Source of the DNA: CAVXFS01 sp963761115
GTDB lineage: Bacteria; Pseudomonadota; Gammaproteobacteria; Burkholderiales; Gallionellaceae
Direction: 5' to 3'
Assembly: GCA_963761115.1 (NCBI GenBank)
Contig: CAVXFS010000004.1
Location: 248,001 to 312,000 of the forward strand
DNA: 64,000 nucleotides
The notes below the pieces were generated by a model, which worked only from the letters and a program-made list of their open reading frames with translations, made no database searches and was not told the DNA's origin. Position 1 is the stretch's first letter. Every line of letters begins with the position of its first letter. This document shows positions 37,401 through 44,066 of this stretch, piece after piece. The position numbers and the translations under genes were made by a program.

Positions 37401-37778
37401 AGTCATGAAGATGCTGTTGCCAGGGCGAATCAGGAAACCGAATCGAAAATCCGCCAGGACATTCAGTCGTGGGCGGATGCCTGGTCGCGGCAGGATACGG
37501 CGGCGTATCTCTCTTCCTATGCAAAAGAGTTCAATGTGCCGGGTGGACTCTCGCGGGCAGATTGGGAAACACAGCGGAAGACCAGGCTGCACAAGTATCG
37601 TTCCATCAAGATCACGCTGCGGGATGTCGAAGTTTCATATGCGGGCGGCGATCAAGCGAGCGTGAGTCTCACCCAGGATTTCCAGGGAGACAAATACAGG
37701 GAGATCGGCACCAAAAAGGAATTTCTTCTGAAAGAAGTTGAAGGACGATGGTTGATTACCAGCGAAAGGGAGCTGTGA
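34458..37778 (+). CDS. Giant repetitive coiled-coil membrane protein with C-terminal NTF2-like domain
   Basis: A 1106-residue protein starting MSKAYDHLKSLEARIKQQ. Residues about 20-905 are an unbroken Glu/Ala/Gln/Arg-rich coiled coil built on a 110-residue unit, with six full units spaced exactly 330 bases apart (35112-37091) and a shorter 70-residue unit before them. A membrane segment KYYLVVAVLVAVAGAYVF lies near residue 935. The C-terminal 115 residues (ESKIRQDIQSWADAWSRQDT to the end) look like an NTF2/SnoaL-like domain of the kind attached to periplasmic proteins. If so, an almost 900-residue cytoplasmic rod is tethered to a small periplasmic domain. TolA-like proteins are the nearest look-alikes. 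Function unknown. Confidence 0.8.
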   Translation: MSKAYDHLKSLEARIKQQKSGQDQVRDDGEQVAQRATQEADLKRAASERELQDRKLEVGTRTRQQLAAIEEARRREAAEAQLAREHTAQLAEESRLQLLSRERIAAEQAQHKALDMRIKAEQKLARQHQSRQVQEQHEREKAMQRAAAEAQLAEEHAAQLMEETRLEALSRERAAAEQAQQQAVSARIESERDLARQLKARQAQEQLEHKQASQRAAQEAELKRVEAERKAQERKLEAEAKSRQQRTVIEETQRREAAEARLAEEYAAKQEEEARLEALSRERAEAELAEQQSLAARTEAERQLARQLQARQAQELQEHKQSEIRAAHEAELKRAEVEREAQERKLEAEAQARQQQAAIEEAQRREAAETRLAEEHAAQLAEEARLEELSRERETAELAEQQSLAARIEAERQLSLQINARHVQEKQQHKQATQRAAQEAELKRVEAEREAQQRKLEAETKAMQQQAAIEEAQRREAEEARLAEEQAAQLAEEARLEALSRQREAAELARQQALAARIEAEQKLSQQRQARESQEQQERERSAERAAQEAELKRIEAEREEQERKLEAEAKARQQQAAIEEAQRREAEETRLAEEHAAQLVEEAQLEALSREREAAELAQQQALSARIEAERQLTLQIQARQAQEQQEHKQAAQRAAEEAELKRAEAEREAQQRKLEVEAKARQQQAAIEETQRREAEETRLAEEHAMHLAEEAQLEALSREQAAAEFVQQQALAARIEAEQQLTRQIKTRQEQEQQERERSKERAAQEAELKQVEAEREAQQRKLEVDAQARQQQAAIEEAQRREAEETRLADEHAAHLAEEARLEALSRERAAIELAQQQALAARIEAERQLTLQIQARQAQEQQERKQAALRVAQEAELQRVEAEREMQARKLEAARLAEDDAEQYTKAPAESAGIFASLFSRNQVDVRRKYYLVVAVLVAVAGAYVFSNRPVSVKPPAVPMVKAPVQSKVAPSMPVESHEDAVARANQETESKIRQDIQSWADAWSRQDTAAYLSSYAKEFNVPGGLSRADWETQRKTRLHKYRSIKITLRDVEVSYAGGDQASVSLTQDFQGDKYREIGTKKEFLLKEVEGRWLITSEREL
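35112..37091 (+). repeat. Six tandem 330-bp coding repeats
   Basis: The blocks ggaagcagag/ctgaaacg recur at 35111, 35441, 35771, 36101, 36431, 36761 and 37091, exactly 330 bases apart, giving six complete units of 110 codons with strong DNA similarity. Such arrays gain and lose units by recombination, so copy number may differ between strains and assemblies may collapse it. Confidence 0.92.
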
Positions 37779-37875
37779 CATTGCGTGAGGGCCGTTCCCC
37801 AAAAGCAGGGGGCTCATGATCGAATATCGGCAGTCCTGTTTCGCTCAACTATCCATAAGTTCGTTACTGAGCCTG

Positions 37876-37952
37876 CCCCACTCCCCACTTCCCACTTCCC
37901 ACTTCCCACTTCCCACTCCCCACTTCCCACTCCCCACTCCCCACTCCCCACT
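37876..37952. repeat. Heptanucleotide tandem array, 11 units of YCCCACT
   Basis: Eleven perfect seven-base units in a row (CCCCACT or TCCCACT; only the first base varies), 77 bases in all. The complementary strand carries eleven runs of three or four G spaced by AGT or AAGT, a sequence able to form a G-quadruplex. The array lies between two convergent genes and its last base is the first base of the reversed stop codon of the FrnE-like gene. It recalls the short tandemly repeated heptanucleotides known from cyanobacteria. Confidence 0.95.
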
Positions 37953-38593
37953 TACAACGTACTACCAGACCACGCCTGCTGCAACGCCTGACCAAACACC
38001 TCAACAGTCTGTGCTCCAGAAACCCCCGATCTCTCGTCGAACACGAAGAACGGCACGGCGTTGATGCCGAATGCCGCCGCGCGGGATTCGTCGGCGCGGA
38101 CCGCGTCAGCCCAGGCATCGCTTTCCAGCATCGCCAATGCGTCATTTTCCGGGATGCCGAATTCCGGCGCGAGCCGGGCCAGTTCGGTGCGGTCGCCGAC
38201 CGCCAGTGCTTCGGAAAAGTAGGCATGCATGATGCGCTCAGTGGCGCGGTCGCCGAAGTTCAGTGACGTGGCGAAGTGCAGCAGGCGGTGTGCATCGAAG
38301 GTGTTGCCGGGACGGGCGGCGGACAAGTTGTATTCCAGGCCGACCTCCCCGGCGACGCCGCTCACGCGCGCGTTCATCTCGGCCGCCTGTTGCAGGCTGA
38401 CGCCGTATTTGCGCGCCAGCAATTGTTCCAGCGTGCCCTCATGCTGTCGCGGTGAGTCGGGATCGAGTTCAAAGCTGCGCCAGATAATGGTGACCGCATC
38501 GCGCTGCTCGAATTGCGCGAGCGCATGCTCGAAGCGGCGCTTGCCGATATAGCACCACGGGCAGATCACATCAGACCAGATTTCTATTTGCAT
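37952..38593 (-). CDS. DsbA family oxidoreductase, FrnE-like
   Basis: A 213-residue thioredoxin-fold protein without a signal peptide, so cytosolic. The N-terminus IEIWSDVICPWCYIGKRRFE carries the CPWC active site near residue 12, and FGINAVPFFVFDERSGVSGA near residue 175 carries the cis-proline loop. These are the features of the FrnE group of DsbA-like proteins. Some relatives act as 2-hydroxychromene-2-carboxylate isomerases, but the CxxC favours redox activity. The transcript would run straight into the G-rich strand of the heptamer array. Confidence 0.85.
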   Translation of the reverse strand: MQIEIWSDVICPWCYIGKRRFEHALAQFEQRDAVTIIWRSFELDPDSPRQHEGTLEQLLARKYGVSLQQAAEMNARVSGVAGEVGLEYNLSAARPGNTFDAHRLLHFATSLNFGDRATERIMHAYFSEALAVGDRTELARLAPEFGIPENDALAMLESDAWADAVRADESRAAAFGINAVPFFVFDERSGVSGAQTVEVFGQALQQAWSGSTL

Positions 38594-38646
38594 GATCTTT
38601 ATTTTGAAATGGTAAACCCCCGCTTATGCCGGCGGGCAATTTTGTT

Positions 38647-38752
38647 CCCTCCCCCTTGCAGGGGGAGGGTTAGGGTGGGGGTAGAGACTCGGCATATCCA
38701 CCGTCCTACCCCCATCCCAGCCTTCCCCCTTAAAGGGGGAAGGAGCGAAAAC
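38647..38752. repeat. Dispersed palindromic intergenic repeat, copy 1
   Basis: Two small hairpins, CCCTCCCCCTTGCAGGGGGAGGG at the left and CCTTCCCCCTTAAAGGGGGAAGG at the right, flank a core containing GGGTGGGGGTAG and CTACCCCCATCCCAG. A related copy with the same ends and core lies at 62778-62908. This is the layout of REP/BIME-like or non-autonomous mobile repeats. It lies between the two reverse genes FrnE-like and DUF2461. Confidence 0.88.
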
Positions 38753-38787
38753 CAGACGTCGCTTGCGGTTTTCGTTCCTGCATATAT

Positions 38788-39462
38788 TCACAGCATTACA
38801 TTCATCGCATCGCACAAAAACCTGACCAGCGGCACCGAAGCCGCAAACCGGGCATGTACGATCTTCACCAGGTCCTTGCTGATGACCTCATCTTTTGACA
38901 GCGCCGCCAGCCCGATGAAATCCTTGCGCTTCAGGTCCTCGATCGCCGGATGATCGGCCGCATAGCCTTTGGGCGGGCGGGTGAGCGTGTCGCCTTCGAG
39001 GGTGAACAGCTTGCTGAACTTGCGGTCGTCGCGCGCGGCGAACCACAGCTCGGGATATTCGGCGATGCGCCGGCGGATCTGCGCCAGCGCGTCCGGCTCG
39101 GGATGCCAGCAGCCGGCACCGATGAAGCATTCAACCGGCGCGATATGCAGGTAGAAGCCGGGCGCATGCACATCCTTGCCGAGGGAATGACGGAACTGGA
39201 TGCCGATGTTGGTCTTGTAGGGCGTCTTGATGCGGGAGAAACGCGTGTCGCGATACACGCGCATCAGCGAGCCGCCGGATTTCTTCGCTTCGGCGCGAAA
39301 ATGCGGCGCGATCTTCGCCAGATGCGGTGCCATCGCGCTGATGAATTCGAGCGCCGGCTCGCGCACCAGCGACTCGTATTGCGCCTTGTTGGCCTCGAAC
39401 CACTGGCGATTGTTATTGCGGGACAGGGTGTCGAGAAATCTGAAGGTGGCTGGACTGAACAT
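38788..39462 (-). CDS. DUF2461 family protein
   Basis: A 224-residue protein of the widespread uncharacterised DUF2461 (TIGR02453) family: FLDTLSRNNNRQWFEANKAQ at the start, VYRDTRFSRIKTPYKTNIGI near residue 68 and GFYLHIAPVECFIGAGCWHP near residue 101, all family landmarks. No signal peptide or membrane segment is present. The family has no settled function. It is divergent from yejB with 68 bases between. Confidence 0.88.
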   Translation of the reverse strand: MFSPATFRFLDTLSRNNNRQWFEANKAQYESLVREPALEFISAMAPHLAKIAPHFRAEAKKSGGSLMRVYRDTRFSRIKTPYKTNIGIQFRHSLGKDVHAPGFYLHIAPVECFIGAGCWHPEPDALAQIRRRIAEYPELWFAARDDRKFSKLFTLEGDTLTRPPKGYAADHPAIEDLKRKDFIGLAALSKDEVISKDLVKIVHARFAASVPLVRFLCDAMNVML

Positions 39463-39530
39463 GGTGCCAGTCTACCCAATCCCGGCAGCAATGAAAATAT
39501 TCATGGTTAACCGTACAATAGCGGCCAGCC

Positions 39531-40508
39531 ATGATTGCCTACCTCGTCCGCCGTATCCTGTATGCCATCCCGATCCTGATCGGGGTGAACCTGCTCACCT
39601 TCGCGCTGTTCTTCGTGGTAAATACGCCGGACGACATGGCGCGCATCCAGCTGGGCATCAAGCGCGTCACGCCGGAGGCGATCGTAAAGTGGAAGGCGCA
39701 GCACGGTTACGACAAGCCGTTGCTGTTCAATTCCGCCGCCGCCGGAACGGACAAGCTCACCAACACCATTTTCTTCGATAAATCCGCCAGCATGTTCGTG
39801 TTTGACTTCGGCTACTCCGACGACGGGCGCAGCATCAGCCGCGAGATCGTCACGCGCATGGGGCCGAGCCTGTCGATCGCGCTGCCGACCTTCCTGATCG
39901 GGTTGGCGGCATTTGTCACCTTTGCCCTGCTGATGACGCTGTTTCGCGCCACCGCGCTGGACTATGCGGGCGTGGCGCTGTGCGTGGTGCTGATGTCCAT
40001 CTCCGGTCTGTTCTATATCATTGGCGGACAGTTCCTGGTGAGCAAGATCTGGCATTGGGTGCCGATCTCCGGCTACGGCAGCGGCCTCGACAGCCTCAAG
40101 TTCGTGCTGTTGCCGATCGCAATCGGCATCGCCGGCAGTGTCGGCGCCAGCAGTCGCTGGTACCGTACCATCTTCCTCGAAGAGATCGGCAAGGACTATG
40201 TGCGCACTGCGCGCGCCAAGGGCCTGTCGGAACTGAGCGTGCTGTTCACCCACGTGCTGAAGAACGCGATGATCCCGATCCTGACCGGCGTGGTGGTGGT
40301 GATCCCGCTGCTGTTCATGGGCAGCCTGCTGACTGAGTCATTCTTCGGCATCCCCGGCCTCGGCAGTTACACGATAGACGCGATCAACGCGCAGGACTTC
40401 AGCGTAGTGCGCGCGATGGTGTTCCTCGGTTCGGTGCTGTACATCGTCGGGCTGATCCTGACCGACATCTCCTATACGGTGGTCGATCCGCGGGTGAGGC
40501 TGCAATGA
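39531..40508 (+). CDS. yejB: Peptide ABC transporter permease YejB
   Basis: A 325-residue inner-membrane permease of the oligopeptide (DppB/OppB) class. It opens MIAYLVRRILYAIPILIGVN, has about six membrane segments, and carries the EAA-type loop GKDYVRTARAKGLSELSVLF near residue 222 that contacts the ATPase. With yejE and yejF it would form an importer for peptides such as microcin C-like compounds. No substrate-binding protein gene (yejA) lies next to it. Confidence 0.88.
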   Translation: MIAYLVRRILYAIPILIGVNLLTFALFFVVNTPDDMARIQLGIKRVTPEAIVKWKAQHGYDKPLLFNSAAAGTDKLTNTIFFDKSASMFVFDFGYSDDGRSISREIVTRMGPSLSIALPTFLIGLAAFVTFALLMTLFRATALDYAGVALCVVLMSISGLFYIIGGQFLVSKIWHWVPISGYGSGLDSLKFVLLPIAIGIAGSVGASSRWYRTIFLEEIGKDYVRTARAKGLSELSVLFTHVLKNAMIPILTGVVVVIPLLFMGSLLTESFFGIPGLGSYTIDAINAQDFSVVRAMVFLGSVLYIVGLILTDISYTVVDPRVRLQ

Positions 40509-40534
40509 CAAACTTGATGTATGAATCTACCGTG

Positions 40535-40624
40535 CGCACTGAGCGAAGGCCGATTTTTAGCCCGAAGTCGAAGCGCATTCCCGCCACACTTCGACTTCGG
40601 TGCTTCGCGTCTACACTCAGTGCG
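40535..40624. repeat. Compound hairpin element between yejB and yejE
   Basis: Nested inverted repeats: outer arms CGCACTGAG (40535-40543) and CTCAGTGCG (40616-40624), middle arms GCGAAG and CTTCGC, and a perfect 12-base inner stem CCGAAGTCGAAG (40562-40573) with CTTCGACTTCGG (40589-40600). The nested perfect pairing argues for a folded RNA or a palindromic mobile repeat inside the operon. It ends 26 bases before the likely yejE start. Confidence 0.85.
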
Positions 40625-40650
40625 AACGGAATGAGAAAGCGATCAGTGAG

Positions 40651-42033
40651 ATGAGTTTCATGCCCGTCATGCTGTGGACCGATGCGCTGATCTTCCTGCT
40701 CATCGCAGTAGCTATTGCATTCGCGTGGTGGATACAGCGGCGGCCGCACCTGATGTTGCCGTGGCAGCGAGTGGCACAGAGTCGCGTGGGTATGGGGTCG
40801 CTATTGGTGCTGTCGGTGTTCGTTCTGGTTGGCGTGCTGGATTCGTTGCATTACCGCGTTGCACTGCCGGACAAGAGCAACGGGCAGACGGTCTATTCGC
40901 CCGAGGTGTTGAGCGTATTCGACCACCTGGTCGACGATCTGCGCACGCATACCGAGAAGACCTATTCCGCGCCGCTGGCGGCGTATCTGTATGCGAAGGA
41001 AAGCATCGAGACGCCGGATGGCAAGGTGTTGCGCGACTATCCGCGCTTGAAGTACGGTGGGGCGCAGCTGGCCGATCCGGGGCGCGAGCTTTCCGGCGAT
41101 GTGGCGAAGAGGATGCTGCTCGGTGCAGCGGCTGGCCTGGTGGGCGGACTGCTCCTGTTTTTTGGGGGGAGCAAATTATTGCGCCGGCCATCTTCTCCCT
41201 TGCGCGGCGTGAGCGGAGCGATGTTGCTTACCACGCTGGTCATCGCCGCGTTCATTGGCGCCATCGCCGATCTTGCCACTGCCTATCACGTGCTCGGCAC
41301 CGACAAGGTCGGGCAGGACGTGCTGTATCTTTCGCTGAAAAGCATCCGCACCGGGCTGGTGATCGGCACCGTCACCACGCTGGTGATGCTGCCGTTCGCG
41401 CTGCTGCTGGGCATAGCTGCCGGCTATTTCCGCGGCTGGATCGATGATGTGATCCAGTACCTTTATACCGTGCTCAGTTCCATCCCCAGCGTGCTGCTGA
41501 TCGCGGCGGCGGTGCTGATGATGCAGGTGGTGATCGAGATGCATGCCGACTGGTTCGAAACGTCCGCTGCGCGCGCCGACGTGCGGCTGCTGTGCCTGTG
41601 CCTGATCCTCGGCGTGACCAGCTGGACCGGGCTGTGCCGCCTGTTGCGCGGCGAGACGCTGAAGTTGCGCGAGATGGAATATATCCAGGCGGCGCAGGCC
41701 TTCGGCGTGTCGTCGTTCCGCATCCTCACACGCCACATCCTGCCCAACGTGATGCACATCGTGCTGATCTCGGTGGTGATGGACTTCAGTGCGCTGGTGC
41801 TGGCCGAGGCGGTGCTGTCCTATATCGGCGTCGGCGTGGATCCCACCACCAACAGTTTCGGCAACATGATCAACGCGGCGCGGCTGGAGATGGGGCGCGA
41901 CCCGATGGTGTGGTGGTCGCTGGCCTCCGCCTTTGGCTTCATGTTGCTGCTGGTGCTGGCGGCCAACCTGTTCGCCGATGCGGTGCGCGATGCGTTCGAT
42001 CCGCGCCTGAATCGCTCGGATAACGCCGCATGA
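40651..42033 (+). CDS. yejE: Peptide ABC transporter permease YejE, enlarged
   Basis: A 460-residue permease, longer than E. coli YejE (about 340). After the first membrane segments there is an extra hydrophilic stretch of about 90 residues (LHYRVALPDKSNGQTVYSPE onward) predicted to face the periplasm. The core has the ATPase-contact loop MEYIQAAQAFGVSSFRILTR near residue 348 and MNVMHIVL-type helices to the end. The frame is open back to 40600, inside a hairpin element; the ATG at 40651 is preferred. It overlaps yejF as ATGA. Confidence 0.85.
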   Translation: MSFMPVMLWTDALIFLLIAVAIAFAWWIQRRPHLMLPWQRVAQSRVGMGSLLVLSVFVLVGVLDSLHYRVALPDKSNGQTVYSPEVLSVFDHLVDDLRTHTEKTYSAPLAAYLYAKESIETPDGKVLRDYPRLKYGGAQLADPGRELSGDVAKRMLLGAAAGLVGGLLLFFGGSKLLRRPSSPLRGVSGAMLLTTLVIAAFIGAIADLATAYHVLGTDKVGQDVLYLSLKSIRTGLVIGTVTTLVMLPFALLLGIAAGYFRGWIDDVIQYLYTVLSSIPSVLLIAAAVLMMQVVIEMHADWFETSAARADVRLLCLCLILGVTSWTGLCRLLRGETLKLREMEYIQAAQAFGVSSFRILTRHILPNVMHIVLISVVMDFSALVLAEAVLSYIGVGVDPTTNSFGNMINAARLEMGRDPMVWWSLASAFGFMLLLVLAANLFADAVRDAFDPRLNRSDNAA

Positions 42034-44042
42034 CGGCCCTGCTGAAAGTCACCGGGCTGGTCACGCGCCTGCACGACGGCGCGCACATCGTCGACGATAT
42101 CTCATTCGGCATCGAGCCTGGCGAGACCTTTGCGCTGCTGGGCGAATCCGGCTGCGGCAAGTCGATGACTGCGCTGTCGCTGATGCGCCTGCTGCCGGGT
42201 GGCATACAGGTCGCAGGCGGCAGGGTGCAGTTGTCCGATATCGACCTGCTGTCGTTGCCCGAGCGCGACATGCGCGCGGTGCGCGGCGGTCGCATGGCGA
42301 TGGTGTTCCAGGAGCCGGGATTGAGCCTGAACCCGGTGATGACAGTCGGCAGGCAGATCGCCGAGGCGCTGGAACTGCATCAGGACCTGAGCGGCGACGC
42401 GGCGCAGGCGCGCTGCATCGAGCTGTTGCAGCGAGTCGGTATCCCGGATGCGCCGCGCCGGGTGCATGAATATCCGTTCCAGCTTTCCGGCGGCATGAAG
42501 CAGCGCGTGATGATCGCGATGGCGCTGGCCGGGAAACCGAAGCTGCTGGTGGCGGACGAGCCGACTACCGCGCTGGACGTGACGATCCAGGCGCAGGTGC
42601 TGCAACTGCTGCGAGATACCCAGCAGCAGACCGGCATGTCATTGCTGCTGATCACGCACGACCTCGGCGTGGTGGCCGAGATGGCACACCAGGTCGCGGT
42701 GATGTATGCCGGGCACATCATCGAGCAGGCGCCGCGCGCGCAGCTGTTCGCCGCGCCAGCGCATCCCTACACGCAGAAATTGTTCGCCGCATTGCCGGGT
42801 GCGCAGCAACAGGATCAACCGCTGGCCGCGATCCCCGGCAGCGTGCCGCAATTGCACGAGATACCAGCTGGCTGCCGTTTCGCGCCGCGCTGCGACAAGG
42901 CCTGGGCGCTATGCCACGAACAGGCGCCGGTATGGACGGAGATCGGCAACGGGCAGGGGGTGCGGTGTCATCTGTATTCGGAGCCTGTAGCTGGTAGCTT
43001 GTGGCCGGTAGCTAAAAGCGAAAACCCCGAAGCAACCCGGGCCGGGGTCAGCTACCAGCTACCAGCTACCAGCTACGAGCTCTTGCAGGTCAAAGACCTG
43101 CAAGTCCACTTCCCCATCCACAAGGGCATCCTGCAGCGCACCGTGGGCTGCGTAAAGGCGGTCGATGGCGTGTCGCTGTCGATTGCGGCGGGACGCACAT
43201 TGGCGCTGGTGGGTGAGTCCGGCTGCGGCAAGACCACGGCGGGGAAGGCGATGCTGCAACTGATCCGCCCCACAGCGGGCAGCGTGCAATTTGGCGGCAA
43301 CGAACTGGTCGGTCTCGATGCGCAGTCGATGCGCCGGCAGCGCACGGGCATGCAGATGGTGTTCCAGGATCCGTATGCATCGCTGAACCCGAAGATGCGC
43401 GTGGCCGAGATCATCGAGGAAGGCATGGACGCGCTGAATGTCGCGGACAGCGCGGCCTCGCGGCAATTGCGCGTCGATGCTTTGCTGCAACAGGTTGGGC
43501 TGCCGCAAGCTGCCAAGTGGCGCTATCCGCACGAGTTCTCCGGCGGGCAGCGCCAGCGCATCGCGATCGCCCGCGCGCTGGCGGTGAATCCGAAACTGCT
43601 GATCTGTGATGAGCCGACCAGCGCACTCGATGTGTCGGTGCAGGCGCAGATATTGAACCTGCTGAAATCGTTGCAGCAGGAGCTGGGTCTGAGTTATTTG
43701 TTCATCACGCACAATCTTGCTGTGGTCGAGTATCTGGCGCAGGAAGTGTGTGTGATGTACCTCGGTCGCATAGTGGAAAGAGGCACGGTAGAAGAAGTGT
43801 TGCATCATGCGCGACATCCCTACACGCAGGCGCTGTTGTCAGCGGTGCCGCGTATAGATAATCAGGGAGTCGAAGTAGTGCACCTGGCGGGCGATATGCC
43901 TTCGCCCGCCAACCCGCCGCATGGCTGCCACTTTCATCCGCGATGCCCGCGTGTGATGCCGGCGTGCCGCGAGCGTTACCCGGCAGCCAGCGCGAGCAGT
44001 GCGACGCACCGCGTGCACTGCCACCTGTATAACGACGAGTAA
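42030..44042 (+). CDS. yejF: Peptide ABC transporter ATPase YejF, two fused ATPase domains
   Basis: A 670-residue protein with two complete ABC ATPase domains. The first has Walker A GESGCGKSMTA near residue 38, signature LSGGMKQRV and Walker B LLVADEPTTALDV; the second has Walker A GESGCGKTTAGK near residue 395, signature FSGGQRQRI and LLICDEPTSALDV. Each ends with the cysteine-bearing oligopeptide-transport C-terminal motif (CRFAPRCDKAW and CHFHPRCPRVMPAC). The linker (residues about 319-351) is encoded by a heptamer-rich inverted repeat that looks like inserted non-coding DNA. The ATG overlaps the yejE stop codon. Confidence 0.93.
   Translation: MTALLKVTGLVTRLHDGAHIVDDISFGIEPGETFALLGESGCGKSMTALSLMRLLPGGIQVAGGRVQLSDIDLLSLPERDMRAVRGGRMAMVFQEPGLSLNPVMTVGRQIAEALELHQDLSGDAAQARCIELLQRVGIPDAPRRVHEYPFQLSGGMKQRVMIAMALAGKPKLLVADEPTTALDVTIQAQVLQLLRDTQQQTGMSLLLITHDLGVVAEMAHQVAVMYAGHIIEQAPRAQLFAAPAHPYTQKLFAALPGAQQQDQPLAAIPGSVPQLHEIPAGCRFAPRCDKAWALCHEQAPVWTEIGNGQGVRCHLYSEPVAGSLWPVAKSENPEATRAGVSYQLPATSYELLQVKDLQVHFPIHKGILQRTVGCVKAVDGVSLSIAAGRTLALVGESGCGKTTAGKAMLQLIRPTAGSVQFGGNELVGLDAQSMRRQRTGMQMVFQDPYASLNPKMRVAEIIEEGMDALNVADSAASRQLRVDALLQQVGLPQAAKWRYPHEFSGGQRQRIAIARALAVNPKLLICDEPTSALDVSVQAQILNLLKSLQQELGLSYLFITHNLAVVEYLAQEVCVMYLGRIVERGTVEEVLHHARHPYTQALLSAVPRIDNQGVEVVHLAGDMPSPANPPHGCHFHPRCPRVMPACRERYPAASASSATHRVHCHLYNDE
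42987..43080. repeat. Heptamer-rich inverted repeat inside yejF
   Basis: The right arm (43051-43080) is GCTACCA repeated with period seven: GCTACCAGCTACCAGCTACC and on to CGAGC. The left arm (42987-43012, GTAGCTGGTAGCTTGTGGCC then GGTAGC) is its imperfect complement. Between them ACCCCG and CGGGGT can also pair. The whole keeps the reading frame and adds about 33 codons to the linker between the two ATPase domains. Confidence 0.88.
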
Positions 44043-44066
44043 GAGGAGTGGGCGGCGCGAAAGCGC

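Noticed and set aside
37876..37952. Heptamer array considered as a CRISPR remnant or origin iterons
   Set aside because: Units are seven bases with no spacers, and there is no replication gene or DnaA-box cluster nearby.
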